A DNA stretch of 9,823 bases, from NCBI GenBank assembly GCA_002321855.1, contig DCMX01000105.1:1-9823 (forward strand). The letters run 5' to 3'. This document shows positions 6,985 through 9,823 of the stretch, piece after piece; the stretch's first letter is position 1, and every line of letters begins with the position of its first letter. The stretch is from Fidelibacterota bacterium UBA1611 (GTDB lineage Bacteria > Fidelibacterota > Marinisomatia > Marinisomatales > UBA1611). The notes beneath the pieces were generated by a model. That model was not told where the DNA came from. It ran no database searches and saw only the letters and a list, made by a program, of their open reading frames with translations. The position numbers and the translations under genes were made by a program.

Positions 6985-7470
6985 ATGGATAGGCTCTGGG
7001 CACCTTGGAGAATAGATTATATTAAATCTGAGAAAGAAAAAGGGTGCATTTTTTGTGATAAACCAGCAGAGGGAGATGATCGTAGTATGCTCATTCTTCA
7101 TCGGGGTGAGAATAGTTTTGTTATCATGAATCTGTATCCATATAATAATGGACACCTGATGATTGCTCCTTATCAGCATACGGATAGTACCCACAAATTA
7201 AACTCCAGCTCTAGAAGTGAAATTATGGAATTAGCGGATCAGGCAATGACGATTCAAAAAAATATTATGAATGCTGATGGTTTCAACTATGGTGCTAATA
7301 TCGGTCATAGCGGAGGCGCGGGGATTGCAGATCATATCCATTTCCATATTGTTCCTCGTTGGACAGGTGATACTAATTTCATGCCCGTATTAGGGCATAC
7401 CAAGGTTCAGATGCAAGGTTTACAGGAAACATATAATGACCTGAGACCTCATTTTGATAAATTGAAATAA
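6985..7470 (+). CDS. HIT family hydrolase, Ap4A phosphorylase-like
   Basis: A 161-residue cytoplasmic histidine-triad protein. The catalytic triad is HIHFHIV (His117, His119, His121), followed by PRW; the middle His would form the nucleotidyl intermediate. Upstream lie NLYPYNNGHLMIAPYQH (49-65), the conserved HIT core, and NIGHSGGAGIADH leading into the triad. An N-terminal CIFC pair (21-24) suggests half of a structural zinc site. The opening MDRLWAPWRIDYI and the WTGDTNFMPVLGHTKV stretch after the triad resemble the subgroup that includes mycobacterial Ap4A phosphorylase, which splits diadenosine tetraphosphate into ADP and ATP. A more general nucleotide hydrolase role is possible. It starts 8 nt after the EF-G-like stop, and the next gene starts 8 nt after its own stop, so the three are probably cotranscribed. 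Confidence 0.92.
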   Translation: MDRLWAPWRIDYIKSEKEKGCIFCDKPAEGDDRSMLILHRGENSFVIMNLYPYNNGHLMIAPYQHTDSTHKLNSSSRSEIMELADQAMTIQKNIMNADGFNYGANIGHSGGAGIADHIHFHIVPRWTGDTNFMPVLGHTKVQMQGLQETYNDLRPHFDKLK

Positions 7471-7478
7471 AAAAATAA

Positions 7479-7781
7479 ATGTCATATTTTTCTCATTCCT
7501 GGCTACCGTTCATTTATCTGTACGGTCTGGGTGGATTGTTATTTCTTTCTGGAATTATTATTACTCTTAAATCCGGCTCTTTTAATCTAAAAAACCATGT
7601 TCATAAACAATGGCTATGGGTACTTGTTTTTGGTTTTATCTGGTATATGATGATGCATGGTGTTCTGACCCTTGTGGCACTTGGATATAATAAATTCGCT
7701 GTATTGATAATGTTTCTGGTAATTGGCCTTTCAATTTCAGCTTATTTTCAATTTCGGAGAAAAACACTAAATAATAGATAA
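7479..7781 (+). CDS. Small three-helix membrane protein upstream of a symporter
   Basis: I do not recognise a named family. The 100 residues contain three likely membrane helices: about 8-29 (WLPFIYLYGLGGLLFLSGII), 45-68 (WLWVLVFGFIWYMMMHGVLT) and 72-91 (FAVLIMFLVIGLSISAYF). Basic loops and a basic C-terminus (RRKTLNNR) point to a cytoplasmic tail. A Met/His-containing YMMMHG lies within helix 2. No signal peptidase site or catalytic motif is seen. Its stop codon overlaps the symporter ATG by one base (TAATG), so the two are probably made in a fixed ratio. By analogy with the small membrane proteins encoded before acetate and pantothenate symporters (DUF485/YjcH with ActP, YhdT with PanF), a symporter accessory subunit is plausible. 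This is inference; those proteins usually have two helices. The A-rich leader has no Shine-Dalgarno. Confidence 0.8.
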   Translation: MSYFSHSWLPFIYLYGLGGLLFLSGIIITLKSGSFNLKNHVHKQWLWVLVFGFIWYMMMHGVLTLVALGYNKFAVLIMFLVIGLSISAYFQFRRKTLNNR

Positions 7782-9823
7782 TGGAAACAGGTACAACCAC
7801 GTTTCATAGCATTGGGACAACCACTGATTGGTTGGTGATGTTAGTATATTTTATATCAATTATGTTATTTGGAACCTATTTTGCAAGGTATACCAAAACA
7901 ACATCCGATTTCTTTTTTGGTGGTCGTCGCTTTTCTTGGTGGCTGATTACCATGTCTATTGTGGCCACCGGTGTAGGCAGCCATAGTTTTGTAAAATATT
8001 CTGCTAAGGGGTTCCAGCATGGGATCTCATCTTCCATGACATATTTGAATGATTGGTTCTTTGTGCCTTTTTTTATGTTTGGCTGGTTGCCGATCATTGT
8101 TTATTCCAAAGTTCGCTCCATTCCGGAGTATTTTGAAAAGAGATTTAGTCCTTCAGCACGATTCTTGGCTACCATCCTTCTTCTGCTTTATATGATCGGA
8201 TATATTGGTATCGGATTCCTAACACTGGGTAAAGCGGTAATGCCTATGTTGCCTGAGGCATTCACATTTTTGGGTATTACAATACCAGTAACCCTAATGG
8301 GGGCCATAGTAGTGATCGCTATTGTTACTGGTGCATATATTACTTTTGGTGGTCAGACAGCTGTGATCTTTACAGATTTATTGCAGGGATTTATACTACT
8401 GTTTGCGGGTTTTATGTTGTTCTTTTTAGGGATATCATATCTGGGCGGGTTTGAGATATTTTGGGGGCTGTTGCCTGTGGAATGGAAACTGCCTCTTGCA
8501 GATTTTAACCAACCACCTGACTTTAATTTTGTAGGAATTTTCTGGCAGGATGCTATCGCGGGATCCATCGGATTTTTGTTTATGAACCAAGGATTGATCA
8601 TGAGGTTCATGGCGTGTAAGAATGTGAATGAAGGCAGGAAGGCTGCAGCAGTGAATATTCTTTTTGTGTTACCTCTTTCTGCTATCGTGGTGGGGAACGC
8701 TGGTTGGATCGGAAAAGCTATTTCCGTCACTGCTCCTTCTGTTGTTGCACCCAATACATCGCCAGACCAGATCTTTGTAGTTGTTGCGAATATTGTAGCA
8801 AGTCCCGGAGTGTTTGGTTTTATCATGGCAGCACTTACGGCTGCCCTCATGAGTACAGTTGACACACTTATCAATGCAACCGCTGCGATTCTCATCAACG
8901 ATGTATATCGTCCAATAAAACGGTTTATGTCTACGGATACCAAGACCAGTGGATCAGACGATAAAAAAGAGTTGTTTGCTGCCAGGCTGTCGTCCATTGG
9001 TATCACCATTCTTGGTGTGGTCTCTGTGCTGGCATTTAAAAATTTTCCGACGGTCTATGAGGCTCATGGTTATTTTCATTCAACACTGACACCGCCCTTG
9101 GTTGTGGCCATATTCATGGGGGTTTTTTGGAAACGATTCTCCCCAGCAGGCGTGATCACAACATTTGTAGGAGGTGTTGGACTAATGATCCTTGGTGCTC
9201 GTTATCCCGGTGTGTTTATTGCACCATTTGATCATGGTATCACAATGAATCCAGATAGACCTTATTCTTATATACGAGCATTATTCAACACTTTGGCTTG
9301 CATAAGCGTGGGTGTTTTAGTTACCTGGAGCACGTCTATTCAGGTACGGGTCGTAGCATGGTTTAGATCGAGACCATCGGGACGAAAAGAAATGATAGGT
9401 CTATCGGGTTTTACGACCTTTGCTTTTTTATTGATTCTCTTTAATGGTGCCGACCTTTTTCTCCAGGTTGTTTCTATAACGATAGTAATAGTCCTTGTTC
9501 CTGCAATTGTTGGATATTTTGTCTCCTATAATGAAAAAACCGCGATAGAGGGTCTCACGTCCTGGTCCATAGATAAAGCGAGAGCTATGTTCAAGGGTTC
9601 AGCTCCTAATGATGAGATCGGAGCAATAATACAAGTAAGGTTGAAACAGGTCAAAGGCGATGGAACAAGCATCATGTTTTCGAAAAACGATATGGCCCGT
9701 ATGGCCGCAAAACAGGGTGATCTTGTTTATCTTTCTGATAAACGGAAATGGTTAGGTGGATTGAAATCAATTCATTCTGTGTATGGTAGACCACATCAGG
9801 ATGATGGGATTGTCTATCTGGAT
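7781..9823 (+). CDS. Sodium:solute symporter (SSS/SLC5 family), 3' end beyond window
   Basis: An integral inner-membrane cotransporter of the LeuT-fold SSS family; the solute is unknown. The frame is open from the ATG at 7781 to the window edge (681 codons, no stop), so the gene is truncated on the right. Family marks are DFFFGGRRFSWW after the first helix (43-54), the first core helix SIVATGVGSHSF (59-70), the cytoplasmic RSIPEYFEKRFS, GAYITFGGQTAVIFTDLLQG, and the sodium-site helix ALTAALMSTVDTLINATAA (from residue 351, with Ser358/Thr359 at the Na2 position and Asp361). About 13-14 helices are visible up to residue 580. Lys72 and Lys76 just after the first core helix differ from the usual pattern there. 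From about residue 582 a hydrophilic tail of at least 100 residues follows, longer than in typical 480-550 aa members. The start overlaps the stop of the small membrane protein. Confidence 0.93.
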   Translation, partial: METGTTTFHSIGTTTDWLVMLVYFISIMLFGTYFARYTKTTSDFFFGGRRFSWWLITMSIVATGVGSHSFVKYSAKGFQHGISSSMTYLNDWFFVPFFMFGWLPIIVYSKVRSIPEYFEKRFSPSARFLATILLLLYMIGYIGIGFLTLGKAVMPMLPEAFTFLGITIPVTLMGAIVVIAIVTGAYITFGGQTAVIFTDLLQGFILLFAGFMLFFLGISYLGGFEIFWGLLPVEWKLPLADFNQPPDFNFVGIFWQDAIAGSIGFLFMNQGLIMRFMACKNVNEGRKAAAVNILFVLPLSAIVVGNAGWIGKAISVTAPSVVAPNTSPDQIFVVVANIVASPGVFGFIMAALTAALMSTVDTLINATAAILINDVYRPIKRFMSTDTKTSGSDDKKELFAARLSSIGITILGVVSVLAFKNFPTVYEAHGYFHSTLTPPLVVAIFMGVFWKRFSPAGVITTFVGGVGLMILGARYPGVFIAPFDHGITMNPDRPYSYIRALFNTLACISVGVLVTWSTSIQVRVVAWFRSRPSGRKEMIGLSGFTTFAFLLILFNGADLFLQVVSITIVIVLVPAIVGYFVSYNEKTAIEGLTSWSIDKARAMFKGSAPNDEIGAIIQVRLKQVKGDGTSIMFSKNDMARMAAKQGDLVYLSDKRKWLGGLKSIHSVYGRPHQDDGIVYLD

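Noticed and set aside
8353..9009. Long open frame of 218 codons on the minus strand
   Set aside because: It lies wholly antisense to the clearly coding symporter, has a composition mirrored from hydrophobic codons, and shows no recognisable domain.

Overview
The window is a gene-dense, AT-rich stretch of bacterial chromosome, with no mobile element, RNA gene or CRISPR seen. Several traits point to the FCB side of the tree (Bacteroidota, Ignavibacteria, Marinimicrobia/SAR406 and relatives). These are an Ig-like lipoprotein of a type common there, an almost complete lack of Shine-Dalgarno sequences, an EF-G-like paralog and a coupled Na+/solute symporter. Marinimicrobia is my best guess, but the phylum is an inference from gene content.

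Left part, minus strand (1-965): an Lrp/AsnC-family regulator is followed after 2 nt by the N-terminal 168 codons of a histidinol-phosphate-type aminotransferase (hisC), cut off by the window edge. A 142-bp, extremely AT-rich divergent region (966-1107) separates this pair from the rightward genes. It holds three TATAAT hexamers and a TGGTA-N12-TACCA inverted repeat, so it is the likely promoter/operator region.

Middle, plus strand (1108-4819): sfsA, a large Ig-like outer-membrane lipoprotein, a monofunctional mannose-1-phosphate guanylyltransferase (manC) and an 86-aa conserved-looking unknown. These are packed with overlaps or zero spacing and are almost certainly one operon.

Right part, plus strand (4820-9823): after an 81-bp gap with a near-consensus sigma70 promoter and the only good Shine-Dalgarno in the window come four genes. 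They are an EF-G-like GTPase paralog with altered nucleotide-binding motifs, a HIT hydrolase/Ap4A phosphorylase-like protein, a 100-aa three-helix membrane protein, and a sodium:solute symporter. The symporter starts inside the stop codon of the small membrane protein and runs off the right edge with a long soluble C-terminal tail.

No wholly new system is evident. The points most worth a second look are the EF-G paralog with non-canonical switch II and NKxD motifs, the small membrane protein coupled to an extended symporter, and the palindrome-bearing divergent promoter next to the Lrp-type gene.
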